Assembly: GCA_900757205.1 (NCBI GenBank)
Contig: CAAENA010000025.1
Span: 1-7,940, forward strand
Direction: 5' to 3'
From: an uncultured Collinsella sp.
GTDB lineage: Bacteria > Actinomycetota > Coriobacteriia > Coriobacteriales > Coriobacteriaceae
DNA length: 7,940 bases
Shown here: positions 1 through 6,038 of the stretch, piece by piece
Numbering within the stretch: the stretch's first letter is position 1
Layout of the letters: each line of letters starts with the position of its first letter
Position numbers and translations under genes: made by a program
The notes under the pieces: generated by a model
Databases searched by the model: none
Told to the model about the DNA's origin: nothing
What the model saw: the letters and a program-made list of their open reading frames with translations, nothing else

Positions 1-501
1 GAAAAGATCGACATCGATATTCCCGCCGGCGTCTCGACTGGTCGCCAGCTACGCGTGAGTGGCTTTGGCGAGGCCGGCCTTCGTGGTGAGCCCTCGGGCG
101 ACTTGATCGTCAACGTGCGCGTCGCCGATCACGAGCGCTTTAAGCGCAATGGCGACGACCTGTACCTGGTGAGCGATATCTCCATCGCGCAGGCCGCGCT
201 CGGCTGCGAGATCGAGGTCGAGGGCATTATGCCCGACGAGGTCGTCAAGGTGTGCGTCCCCGCCGGCACGCAGTATGGCGACACCGTCAGCGTCAACAAC
301 TTCGGCATGCCGCGCATCGGCGGTGGCGGCTCACGCGGTCGTCTGGTCGTGCAGCTGCGCGTGGTCGTTCCCACGAACCTTTCCAACAAGCAGCGCGAGC
401 TGCTCCGTGCTTTTGCCGATGAGATGGGCGATGACGTCGCTTCCGGTAAGAAGTCGGTGACCGACCGTATCAAGAGTGCCCTCGACGATATCCTCGATTA
501 A
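1..501 (+). CDS. dnaJ: Chaperone protein DnaJ, C-terminal part (5' end outside window)
   Basis: DnaJ (Hsp40) delivers unfolded substrates to DnaK and stimulates its ATPase in the cytoplasm. Only the last 166 codons are present, and the reading frame is open from base 1. What is visible is the two-part C-terminal substrate-binding region. The first half has PAGVSTGRQLRVSGFGEAG at fragment residues 8-26, then GDLIVNVRV and the GDDLY....I...QAALG segment. The second half has VPAGTQYGDTVSVNNFGMP and VVVPTNLSNKQRELL, followed by a short C-terminal tail that normally supports dimerisation. The J domain and the cysteine-rich zinc repeats would lie upstream, outside the window, so DnaJ rather than a CbpA-type paralogue is judged from the C-terminal sequence alone. 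It is followed 9 bp later by mtaB. The stop TAA shares its last A with the AGGAG ribosome-binding site of mtaB. Confidence 0.95.
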   Translation, partial: EKIDIDIPAGVSTGRQLRVSGFGEAGLRGEPSGDLIVNVRVADHERFKRNGDDLYLVSDISIAQAALGCEIEVEGIMPDEVVKVCVPAGTQYGDTVSVNNFGMPRIGGGGSRGRLVVQLRVVVPTNLSNKQRELLRAFADEMGDDVASGKKSVTDRIKSALDDILD

Positions 502-510
502 GGAGCCCGC

Positions 511-1803
511 GTGCTCGCACCCCATATTTCCGTCGTCAACCTCGGCTGCCGTGTCAACCGGGTTGAGTCTGACCGTATCACTGCCGATCTTATGCGCCTG
601 GGTTTTGCTATGGTGGAGCCCCAGGATGCCGACCTGATCGTCATTAACACCTGTGCCGTTACGGGCGAGGCCGAGGCCAAGACCCGTAAGGCCGTTCGTC
701 ATGCGCTGGCCTATCCGGGCGAGCCTTACGTGGTCGTAACCGGCTGCGTCGTCAACCTGCATCCCGAGGAGCTGCTGGAGCTCTCCGATCGCGTGATCGC
801 CGAGCCGTCCAAGATTGACGTCGCCGAGCGCGTTTGCGAGGTGCTGGGTGTTGAATCCGATAGCGTGCCCGCCTGTAGCGATGGCGACGTGGTCGATGCG
901 CTCGGTCGCTCTCGCCTGGGCGTGAAGATTCAGGACGGCTGCAACCATCGCTGCACCTATTGCATTGTGTGGAAGGCACGCGGCCCCGAGCGCTCCGTGC
1001 CCGTCGAGTCCGTGCTCGAGCAAGTTCGCGAGGCCCAGGAGGCCGGCGTGCCCGAGGTGGTGCTGACCGGTGTGAACCTGGGTGCCTACGATGGCAAGAG
1101 CGCGACCGACGAGCATGTCGAAATCGATGAGCTGCTCGAGGCCATCATGGAGCGCACGACTATTGCGCATGTGCGCATTTCCTCGGTCGAACCCATGGAT
1201 ATCTCTGAGCGCCTGCTTAAGGTTATGGCGCGCTATCCGCAGCGTATCGCCCCGTTTTTGCACCTGCCCGTGCAGTCCGGCTGCACGGCGACCTTGCATC
1301 GCATGGGCCGTCCCTATAGCGCCGAGGCGTTTGAGGATACGGTGCGCATGATTCGCGCCATCCTGCTGCAGGCGTCTCTTTCGTGCGACGTCATCGTCGG
1401 TTTTCCTGGTGAGACGGACGAGGAGTTCGAGGAGTCGCTGGCGCTGTGCCGCCGCGTGGGCTTTTCGCGCATGCATGTGTTCCGCTACAGTAAGCGTCCC
1501 GGCACACTTGCCGCCGATATGCCCGACCAGGTACCGCCAGAGGTTATGGCTGAGCGCAGCCGCCGTATGCGGGCCGCGGCGCAGGAACTCGCCATCGCCG
1601 ATGCTCGTCGTCGCGTGGGAACCGTTGAGCGCGCCGTGCTCGAGTATGGTGACAACCTGACGCTCGGCTCGTTCCATCATGCCCGTCTTGACGATACCTG
1701 TGGACTTACAGCCCCGTGCCTGCTCGATGTTGCTATCATCGAAGTCGATGATTCCGGCTTGGTCCATGCGCGCAGGGAGGTTCATGGAAGCCTCGAAGAT
1801 TAG
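511..1803 (+). CDS. mtaB: MtaB-type tRNA (t6A37) methylthiotransferase, radical SAM
   Basis: Predicted to add a methylthio group to N6-threonylcarbamoyladenosine at position 37 of ANN-decoding tRNAs (t6A to ms2t6A), using two 4Fe-4S clusters and S-adenosylmethionine. The 430-residue length is normal. The N-terminal MTTase domain has its three cluster cysteines at C13 (NLGCRVN), C48 (NTCAVTGEAE) and C79 (TGCVV). The radical-SAM domain carries CNHRCTYC with C144, C148 and C151. Further family blocks are LTGVNLGAY (186-193), FLHLPVQSGC (249-258), HRMGRPY (263-269) and DVIVGFPGET (293-302). The C-terminal TRAM-like region (about 365-420) is poorly conserved. The NLGCRVN...E opening favours MtaB over MiaB or RimO. 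The start is GTG with AGGAG at 501-505, 5 nt away. Odd point: the usual CIIP after the cluster motif reads CIVWKARG. The end overlaps phoH by 20 nt. Confidence 0.9.
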   Translation: MLAPHISVVNLGCRVNRVESDRITADLMRLGFAMVEPQDADLIVINTCAVTGEAEAKTRKAVRHALAYPGEPYVVVTGCVVNLHPEELLELSDRVIAEPSKIDVAERVCEVLGVESDSVPACSDGDVVDALGRSRLGVKIQDGCNHRCTYCIVWKARGPERSVPVESVLEQVREAQEAGVPEVVLTGVNLGAYDGKSATDEHVEIDELLEAIMERTTIAHVRISSVEPMDISERLLKVMARYPQRIAPFLHLPVQSGCTATLHRMGRPYSAEAFEDTVRMIRAILLQASLSCDVIVGFPGETDEEFEESLALCRRVGFSRMHVFRYSKRPGTLAADMPDQVPPEVMAERSRRMRAAAQELAIADARRRVGTVERAVLEYGDNLTLGSFHHARLDDTCGLTAPCLLDVAIIEVDDSGLVHARREVHGSLED

Positions 1804-2770
1804 ACTTACCGTTCCCGAGGGGATTGATCCCTCGCGCGTTTTGGGCGCCGGCGACGGCGTCCTTCGTGCGCTCGAGAGCTTGGTTCGCGCCCACGTGGTC
1901 GCCCGTGGCGACAGTATCGCCGTGAGCGGTGACCCGGATGAGGTCGAGCTCGTGGTGCGCTTTTTTGAGCATGCTTTTCGCGAGGCGGCTGCCGGACGCA
2001 CGCTGTCTGCCGACGATGTCTCGCGTTGCTTGGCTGTCCTGCGCGATGGAGAGCATGATGCCTCGTCGCTGCGCGATGACGTGCTGCTGTCGTATCGCGG
2101 CCGCGTTATTCGTCCCAAGACGCTCGGCCAAAAACGCTATGTTGACGCCATCCGCTCGCATACCATCACGTTTGGCCTGGGTCCCGCCGGTACCGGTAAG
2201 ACCTATCTGGCCATGGCGCTCGCCGTTGCCGCGCTCAAGCGTCACGAGGTGGGTCGCCTAATCTTGACGCGCCCGGTTGTCGAGGCGGGGGAGAACCTGG
2301 GCTTTTTGCCCGGTACCCTCGAGGAAAAGATCGATCCGTACATGCGCCCGCTCTACGACGCCCTTTTTGACATGATGGATCGCGAGCGCACCGATGAGCT
2401 TATGGAACGTGGCGTGATCGAGATCGCCCCGCTCGCCTACATGCGCGGCCGTACGCTGAGCGATGCGTTCGTGGTGCTCGATGAGGCACAAAACACGACG
2501 CCCGAGCAGATGAAGATGTTCCTGACGCGCCTGGGCTTCAACTCCAAGTTCGTGATTACCGGCGACTTGAGTCAGCGCGACCTGGTGGGTCGTCGTGGCG
2601 GCTTGGCGGATGTCGAGAAGATTTTGGGCCGTGTCGACGATGTGGCATTTTCTCACCTCGAGCGTGCCGACGTGGTGCGTCATGCCCTGGTGGGTCGTAT
2701 CGTCGAGGCATATGATGCTTATGATGACGTGCGTGAGCAGCGTTCGCGCGACCGAAAGGAGTCCCGTTGA
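1784..2770 (+). CDS. phoH: PhoH family P-loop ATPase (PhoH-like, YbeZ type)
   Basis: This is a cytoplasmic ATP-binding protein of the PhoH/YbeZ family, usually encoded next to ybeY and linked to RNA metabolism and ribosome maturation; its exact activity is not settled. With the ATG at 1784 it has 328 residues, normal for the family. The Walker A motif GPAGTGKT is at 133-140, Walker B VVLDEAQN at 230-237, and the family segments LTRPVVEAGENLGFLPG (161-177), TPEQMKMFLTRLG (239-251) and ITGDLSQRDL (258-267) are all present. An N-terminal region of about 100 residues precedes the ATPase core. The start was chosen because GGGAGG lies at 1775-1780, 3 nt upstream, and because the frame remains open 35 codons further only by running back through the mtaB end. 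The resulting 20-nt overlap with mtaB and 4-nt overlap with ybeY point to coupled translation. Confidence 0.92.
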   Translation: MEASKIRLTVPEGIDPSRVLGAGDGVLRALESLVRAHVVARGDSIAVSGDPDEVELVVRFFEHAFREAAAGRTLSADDVSRCLAVLRDGEHDASSLRDDVLLSYRGRVIRPKTLGQKRYVDAIRSHTITFGLGPAGTGKTYLAMALAVAALKRHEVGRLILTRPVVEAGENLGFLPGTLEEKIDPYMRPLYDALFDMMDRERTDELMERGVIEIAPLAYMRGRTLSDAFVVLDEAQNTTPEQMKMFLTRLGFNSKFVITGDLSQRDLVGRRGGLADVEKILGRVDDVAFSHLERADVVRHALVGRIVEAYDAYDDVREQRSRDRKESR

Positions 2771-3276
2771 GTGTATTGATCAGCAACGATGCCGAGCTCG
2801 ATACGCTGCTCGACGCGCAAGAGGTGGAGCACATCTGCGAGGTCGTGCTTGCCGCCGAGGGCGTTGAGCGTGAAGTTGAGATTTCCCTTTCGTATGTCGA
2901 CGAGGACGAGATGCACGAGCTCAACCACGAGTGGCGCGGTATCGACCGCACCACCGATGTGCTCTCGTTTGAGTGCGATTCGGCCTTTGACGATGACATT
3001 CCCGCCGATGAGACGCTCGAGCTCGGCGATATTATCTTGGCCCCGCAGGTTATTGCCCGTCAGGCCCCCGGTTTTGGCAATAGTCCCGCTGATGAGTGCC
3101 GTCTGATGCTCGTACACGGAATGCTGCACCTGCTGGGCTATGACCACATCGAGGACGACGAGGCCGAGGTCATGGAGGCCCGCGAGGACGCCATCCTGCG
3201 CGATCTGGCGCTCGAGCGCGGCGAGGACCCCAAGCTAGTCCACGTCGGCCCCATCACCAACCATGCCCACGACTAG
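2767..3276 (+). CDS. ybeY: Endoribonuclease YbeY (rRNA maturation factor)
   Basis: YbeY is a zinc-dependent single-strand endoribonuclease that takes part in 16S rRNA 3'-end maturation and 70S ribosome quality control. The diagnostic motif H-G-M-L-H-L-L-G-Y-D-H is intact at residues 117-127, giving the three zinc ligands H117, H121 and H127. The upstream family block is also clear: ELNHEWRGIDRTTDVLSF at 51-68, where the conserved N-x-x-(Y/W)-R and TDVLSF elements sit. LGDIILAP at 86-93 matches the next conserved strand. At 169 residues it is of usual size. The start is TTG, its second and third bases shared with the phoH stop (TTGA). AAGGAG at 2756-2761 is 5 nt upstream, which supports this start over the in-frame TTG at 2776. 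It is predicted to be translationally coupled to phoH, its usual partner. dgkA follows 9 bp later. Confidence 0.95.
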   Translation: MSVLISNDAELDTLLDAQEVEHICEVVLAAEGVEREVEISLSYVDEDEMHELNHEWRGIDRTTDVLSFECDSAFDDDIPADETLELGDIILAPQVIARQAPGFGNSPADECRLMLVHGMLHLLGYDHIEDDEAEVMEAREDAILRDLALERGEDPKLVHVGPITNHAHD

Positions 3277-3285
3277 GAGCCGTCT

Positions 3286-3663
3286 ATGATTCCCGGATCG
3301 AACAAGGACCATCCGTCCTTTTTAAAGTCGTTTTCTTACGCCATGGAGGGCTTCGTCACCGCCGTCAAGACCGAGCGCAACATTAAGGTCATGCTCGTGG
3401 CGGGCGTGTGCACCGTCATTGCCGGCTGCATCGTGGGGCTCGACATTGCCGAGTGGGCCACGATTATCATCTGTTGTGGCCTGGTGATTCACGGCGAGCT
3501 GTGCAACACCGCTATGGAGGCTATCGTCGACCTAGCGACCCAGGAGCTCCATCCGCTGGCCAAGCGTGCGAAGGACATCGCCGCCGCCTCTGTATACGTT
3601 CTTTCCATCACCGCCGCGATTGTGGGCGTGCTGGTATTTGCCCACGCGCTCGGCTTTATTTAG
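3286..3663 (+). CDS. dgkA: DgkA family membrane lipid kinase (undecaprenol or diacylglycerol kinase)
   Basis: A small integral membrane kinase that phosphorylates a lipid alcohol. In Gram-positive bacteria family members usually act on undecaprenol, feeding the carrier lipid for cell-wall synthesis, whereas in Escherichia coli the substrate is diacylglycerol; the sequence alone does not decide. It is 125 residues long with three hydrophobic segments at roughly 35-52, 56-70 and 101-121. The family signature is intact: SFSYAMEG (15-22), VKTERN (27-32), GELCNTAMEAIVD (70-82) with E71, N74, E78 and D82, then HPLAKRAKDIAAASV (89-103) with K96 and D97. The ATG has AGGAG at 3275-3279, 6 nt away, overlapping the ybeY stop. 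Position between ybeY and era is the common Gram-positive arrangement. A cytidine deaminase gene, often found between dgkA and era in Firmicutes, is absent. Confidence 0.92.
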   Translation: MIPGSNKDHPSFLKSFSYAMEGFVTAVKTERNIKVMLVAGVCTVIAGCIVGLDIAEWATIIICCGLVIHGELCNTAMEAIVDLATQELHPLAKRAKDIAAASVYVLSITAAIVGVLVFAHALGFI

Positions 3664-3675
3664 AAAGGGATTCCC

Positions 3676-4743
3676 ATGTCCGACAATATGCAGTCTACCG
3701 ATGAGATTTTGGACGACGAGTCCCCGGATGCTAAGGCGACCGAGGCCTATGAGGAAGTCGAGGAGTTCGACCCGTTTGAGGGCATGAGCGACGAGGAGCT
3801 CGACGCCCTGTGCGATGAGGACGACAGCCTCGCGGGCTTTGGCGACGTTGAGCCCGGTTTCCGCAGTGGCTTCGTGGCCTTGGTCGGCCGCCCCAACGCC
3901 GGTAAGTCAACGCTGCTCAACGCCTGCTATGGCAAAAAGGTCGCCATCACCTCGCCGGTGGCCCAGACGACCCGCCGCCGCATGCGCGCCGTTGTCAACC
4001 GCCCCGGCTACCAGCTGGTCTTTGTCGATACCCCGGGTATCCACAAGCCCAAGGACGGTCTAGGGTCCGAGCTGAACAAGAGCGCGCTGTTCGAGCTGAA
4101 CGATGTCGATGTTGTCGCGTTTTTGATTGATGCCACCAAACCGATCGGCAGGGGAGACGCCTGGGTTGCCGAGCGTGTCAAGAATGCCCGTTCCAAGAAG
4201 GTCCTGGTGCTCACCAAGGCCGATGAAGCCGACCCCGCACAGGTCATGGAGCAGCTTAAGGCCGCCCACGAGCTTATGGAATATGACGACGAGATCGTGA
4301 CGTCGTCGGTCAAGAACTTTAACGTCGATGCCTTCATCGAGACCGTTGCGCACTTTTTGCCCGAGGGTCCGCGTTGGTTCCCCGAGGACATGGGTACCGA
4401 CGCTTCCGACGAGACGCTCGTTGCCGAGTTTGTGCGCGAAAAGGTCTTGCGCCGCACCCGTGATGAGATTCCGCACTCCGTTGGCGTTATTTGCGATGCG
4501 CTCGAGCAGACCAAGAAGGTGCTGCGTGTGCACGCCACCATTTATGTCGAGCGTGAGGGCCAAAAGGGCATCATCATCGGCAAGGGCGGCGAGATGATCA
4601 AGCATATCGGTATCGACGCCCGTCGCGATCTTGAGCGCATCTTTGGCACGCAGGTCTTTTTGGAGTTGGACGTGAAGGTCAAGGCCGGTTGGCGCGACGA
4701 CGAGGCTCAGATTCGCCGTTTTGGCTACAACGCCGAGGACTAA
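3676..4743 (+). CDS. era: GTPase Era with acidic N-terminal extension
   Basis: Era is an essential GTPase that binds the 3' end of 16S rRNA and assists 30S assembly. The GTPase domain begins near residue 64: G1 GRPNAGKST (71-79), switch I SPVAQTTRRR (93-102), G3 DTPG (118-121), G4 TKAD (180-183) and G5 TSSVKN (209-214). The C-terminal KH domain has GIIIGKGGEMIKHIG at 298-312. At 355 residues it is longer than the usual roughly 300. The excess is an N-terminal stretch of about 60 residues with 24 Asp/Glu and one Lys. The ATG at 3676 follows AAAGGGA (3664-3670) by 5 nt. In-frame ATGs at 3688 and 3784 lack an equally good site, and 3784 would remove only part of the acidic region. G4 has Thr in place of the common Asn, a substitution known in actinobacterial Era-like GTPases. 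It follows dgkA by 12 bp and precedes recO by 15 bp. Confidence 0.95.
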   Translation: MSDNMQSTDEILDDESPDAKATEAYEEVEEFDPFEGMSDEELDALCDEDDSLAGFGDVEPGFRSGFVALVGRPNAGKSTLLNACYGKKVAITSPVAQTTRRRMRAVVNRPGYQLVFVDTPGIHKPKDGLGSELNKSALFELNDVDVVAFLIDATKPIGRGDAWVAERVKNARSKKVLVLTKADEADPAQVMEQLKAAHELMEYDDEIVTSSVKNFNVDAFIETVAHFLPEGPRWFPEDMGTDASDETLVAEFVREKVLRRTRDEIPHSVGVICDALEQTKKVLRVHATIYVEREGQKGIIIGKGGEMIKHIGIDARRDLERIFGTQVFLELDVKVKAGWRDDEAQIRRFGYNAED

Positions 4744-4758
4744 GGACGCGCAGCGCGC

Positions 4759-5508
4759 ATGGCAGGCTCCCGGACATATCGCACGAAGGTGCTCGTGCTC
4801 GACAAGACCAAGCTCAAAGAGACCGATCTGATTCTGACGATGCTTGACGAGCGGGGTCGTCAGGTTCGTGCCGTGGCAAAGGGGGCCCGCAAACCCGGTG
4901 GGCGCTTGGCGGCGCGCTGCGAATTATTCTGTACCGTCGATATGCTGCTCGCACATGGACGCTCGCTCGACGTTGTTTCTCAGGCCGAGCTTTTGGAAGC
5001 GCCGGTTGGCGCCGCGCCCGATTACGAGACGACCTGCGCCGCAAGCGCGATTGCCGAGGTCGCGCGCGTGTGCTCATTCGAGGACGCCGAGGACCCGTTT
5101 ACCTTTGCCATCACGCAGCGGGCGCTCACGCTTGTCGGCTGTGGGCTCGACTCGGCACATATGGACCTGCTCGTGGCGGCCTTTGTCTTTAAACTTCTGT
5201 CGCACGTGGGCTATCGACCCGATTTTTCGGCCTGCGTGCTGTGCGGAGACCCCATGCTGTCGTACTTTTCGCCCCAGGCGGGCGGGCTCATGTGCGGTTC
5301 GTGCGCGTCGAGCGTTCCGGGTGCCGAGCTGGTTTCGACCGGTGAGGTCGAGTGGCTGCGCGCCCTCATGTCCATGACCTTCGATGCACTCATGGTCGAG
5401 CGAATCGACCCGCATACGGCGGCGTTCTTGCTCGGGCTTTCGCATGTGTGGGCTGCGACGCACACCGACCAGCGCCTCCGTGCGTTGGAATTCATGTTGG
5501 GTCGGTGA
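4759..5508 (+). CDS. recO: DNA repair protein RecO
   Basis: RecO is the recombination mediator that, with RecR, loads RecA on SSB-coated single-stranded DNA in the RecF pathway of gap repair. The 249-residue length is typical. The N-terminal OB fold (about 1-80) begins TYRTKVLVLDKTKLKETD (6-23) and includes the family's KGARKP element at 41-46 followed by a conserved basic patch. The C-terminal helical domain carries a four-cysteine zinc site, C159-x2-C162 and C179-x2-C182, the form seen in Gram-positive RecO. The ATG at 4759 fits the family N-terminus, but AAGGA at 4742-4746 is 12 nt away, so initiation may depend on coupling to era. The intervening GCGCAGCGCGC could form a tiny hairpin that shortens the effective distance; this is inference. 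The gene end is followed by a 138-bp spacer without an obvious terminator. Confidence 0.93.
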   Translation: MAGSRTYRTKVLVLDKTKLKETDLILTMLDERGRQVRAVAKGARKPGGRLAARCELFCTVDMLLAHGRSLDVVSQAELLEAPVGAAPDYETTCAASAIAEVARVCSFEDAEDPFTFAITQRALTLVGCGLDSAHMDLLVAAFVFKLLSHVGYRPDFSACVLCGDPMLSYFSPQAGGLMCGSCASSVPGAELVSTGEVEWLRALMSMTFDALMVERIDPHTAAFLLGLSHVWAATHTDQRLRALEFMLGR

Positions 5509-5532
5509 TGATGCGCATGGGCGGTCTGCTTG

Positions 5533-5541
5533 TGGTAACAT
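5533..5541 (+). promoter_or_regulatory. Candidate extended -10 promoter for rpsO
   Basis: TGG followed by TAACAT (5536-5541) matches an extended -10 element (TGn plus a 4/6 match to TATAAT). No recognisable -35 hexamer lies 15-19 bp upstream. Transcription would start near 5548, giving a leader of about 100 nt before rpsO. A promoter somewhere in this spacer is expected because rpsO is strongly expressed and functionally separate from recO, but this exact site is only a candidate. Confidence 0.35.
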
Positions 5542-5556
5542 ACCGACCTGTTGGTA
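5541..5556. repeat. Inverted repeat TACCGAC-CT-GTTGGTA at the presumed rpsO start point
   Basis: Seven-base arms separated by CT pair throughout with one G-T mismatch that is G-U in RNA (5545/5552). It overlaps the last base of the candidate -10 box and the expected start point. A further GGTA at 5534-5537 pairs with the same TACC (5541-5544), and 5553-5558 is GGTACC. This could be an operator-like site or chance; no protein can be named. Confidence 0.4.
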
Positions 5557-5610
5557 CCTCGACCTTGGATGCTCGCTCCACCGACGGCTTCCCAGTCCGA
5601 GGCGAATAGT

Positions 5611-5626
5611 GTCGCCCGCGGGCGAC
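5611..5626 (+). promoter_or_regulatory. Perfect 16-bp palindrome / hairpin in the rpsO leader
   Basis: GTCGCCCGCGGGCGAC is its own reverse complement. As RNA it gives a 6-bp stem (5611-5616 with 5621-5626) and a CGCG loop. It ends 8 nt before the rpsO Shine-Dalgarno (AAAGGTGA, 5635-5642). The left arm TCGCC (5612-5616) can instead pair with GGCGA at 5601-5605 across a 6-nt loop, so the two foldings exclude each other. S15 is known to repress its own mRNA through leader structures that differ between bacterial groups; this element is a reasonable candidate for that role here. There is no poly-T tract, so it is not an intrinsic terminator. Confidence 0.55.
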
Positions 5627-5646
5627 AAGAAACGAAAGGTGAAACA

Positions 5647-5925
5647 ATGACTGTTTCCAAAGAGCGCAAGGCTGAGCTGACTGCCCAGTTCGGTAACACC
5701 CCGGTCGACACCGGCAACCCCAAGGTTCAGGTCGCCATTCTGTCCGAGCGCATCAAGGAGCTGACCGAGCACATGAAGTCCCACCAGAAGGACTTCCACA
5801 CCCGTCGTGGCCTGCTCATGCTCGTCGGCCGTCGTCGTCGTCTTCTCTCCTACATCAAGAAGAACGACATCGTCGAGTACCGTGAGCTCATCAAGGCTCT
5901 GGGCATCCGCGACAACATCCAGTAG
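5647..5925 (+). CDS. rpsO: 30S ribosomal protein S15
   Basis: S15 is a primary binder of the central domain of 16S rRNA, nucleating assembly with S6/S18, and forms an intersubunit bridge. The 92 residues cover the whole protein (89 in E. coli). Conserved features are DTGNPKVQVAILSERI (21-36), the H-x2-D-x-H-x-R-R-G-L-L segment (H46, D49, H51, R53, R54, G55) and the basic stretch GRRRRLLSYIKK (61-72), with the usual ending ALGIRDNIQ. The ATG at 5647 has AAAGGTGA at 5635-5642, 4 nt upstream. The frame stays open for 32 codons upstream but starting there would add non-family sequence. Codon use is strongly biased to AAG, CTG/CTC, CGT/CGC and GTC, as expected of a highly expressed gene. It is probably autoregulated through its leader and is followed by a strong terminator before pnp. 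Confidence 0.98.
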   Translation: MTVSKERKAELTAQFGNTPVDTGNPKVQVAILSERIKELTEHMKSHQKDFHTRRGLLMLVGRRRRLLSYIKKNDIVEYRELIKALGIRDNIQ

Positions 5926-5939
5926 GATTTGTACATGCT

Positions 5940-5971
5940 AAGAGCGTCCTGCGCAGCGGGGCGCTCTTTTT
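5940..5971 (+). terminator. Intrinsic terminator after rpsO
   Basis: AAGAGCG (5940-5946) pairs with CGCTCTT (5962-5968), and the stem continues inward through T47-G61 (G-U in RNA), C48-G60 and C49-G59 to a small loop. It is followed by a T run (5967-5971). It starts 14 nt after the rpsO stop. This matches the E. coli layout, where a terminator separates rpsO and pnp but some transcripts read through. Confidence 0.9.
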
Positions 5972-5990
5972 GTGTAAGGGCGCGAACAAT

Positions 5991-6006
5991 CACGCTCTGA
6001 AGCGTG
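5991..6006 (+). promoter_or_regulatory. pnp leader hairpin 1
   Basis: CACGCT (5991-5996) and AGCGTG (6001-6006) are perfect complements around a CTGA loop: a 6-bp stem with a tetraloop. It is the first of three hairpins between the rpsO terminator and pnp. There is no T run, so it is not a terminator. No convincing promoter was found upstream of it; AACAAT (5985-5990) is a weak -10-like sequence without a -35. Confidence 0.5.
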
Positions 6007-6025
6007 GCGGGGGCAGGGGGCCCGC
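6007..6025 (+). promoter_or_regulatory. pnp leader hairpin 2
   Basis: GCGGG (6007-6011) can pair with CCCGC (6021-6025) around a purine-rich, G-heavy loop. Its 5' base directly follows the 3' end of hairpin 1. Alternative pairing of GTG (6004-6006) with CAC (6028-6030) would extend this stem with a 2-nt bulge at the expense of hairpin 1. The loop G run could allow other foldings, so this is the least certain of the three. Confidence 0.4.
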
Positions 6026-6038
6026 GTCACATGAGAAG

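Noticed and set aside
1679..1783. Upstream extension of phoH to an ATG at 1679
   Set aside because: It would overlap mtaB by 125 nt, adds non-family sequence and lacks the ribosome-binding site that precedes 1784.
331..2118. Long open frame of 595 codons on the - strand opposite mtaB and phoH
   Set aside because: It is the mirror of strongly biased high-GC codons in well-identified + strand genes. Its translation is low-complexity (Ser/Arg/Thr then His/Gly/Ala rich) with no recognisable domain.
5611..5626. Palindrome considered as a recO terminator
   Set aside because: No T run follows and the loop-stem lies within 25 nt of the rpsO start, which fits a leader structure better.
5551..5646. 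Upstream extension of rpsO in the same frame
   Set aside because: The S15 family begins at the ATG at 5647, which has a proper Shine-Dalgarno; the extra 32 codons run through the leader hairpin and match no S15 sequence.
5074..5799. - strand frames across recO, the spacer and rpsO
   Set aside because: No conserved motif or ribosome-binding site; they cross two identified + strand genes.
5985..5990. AACAAT as a -10 box for a pnp promoter
   Set aside because: Only 4 of 6 matches, no -35 at suitable spacing, and the start point would fall within hairpin 1.
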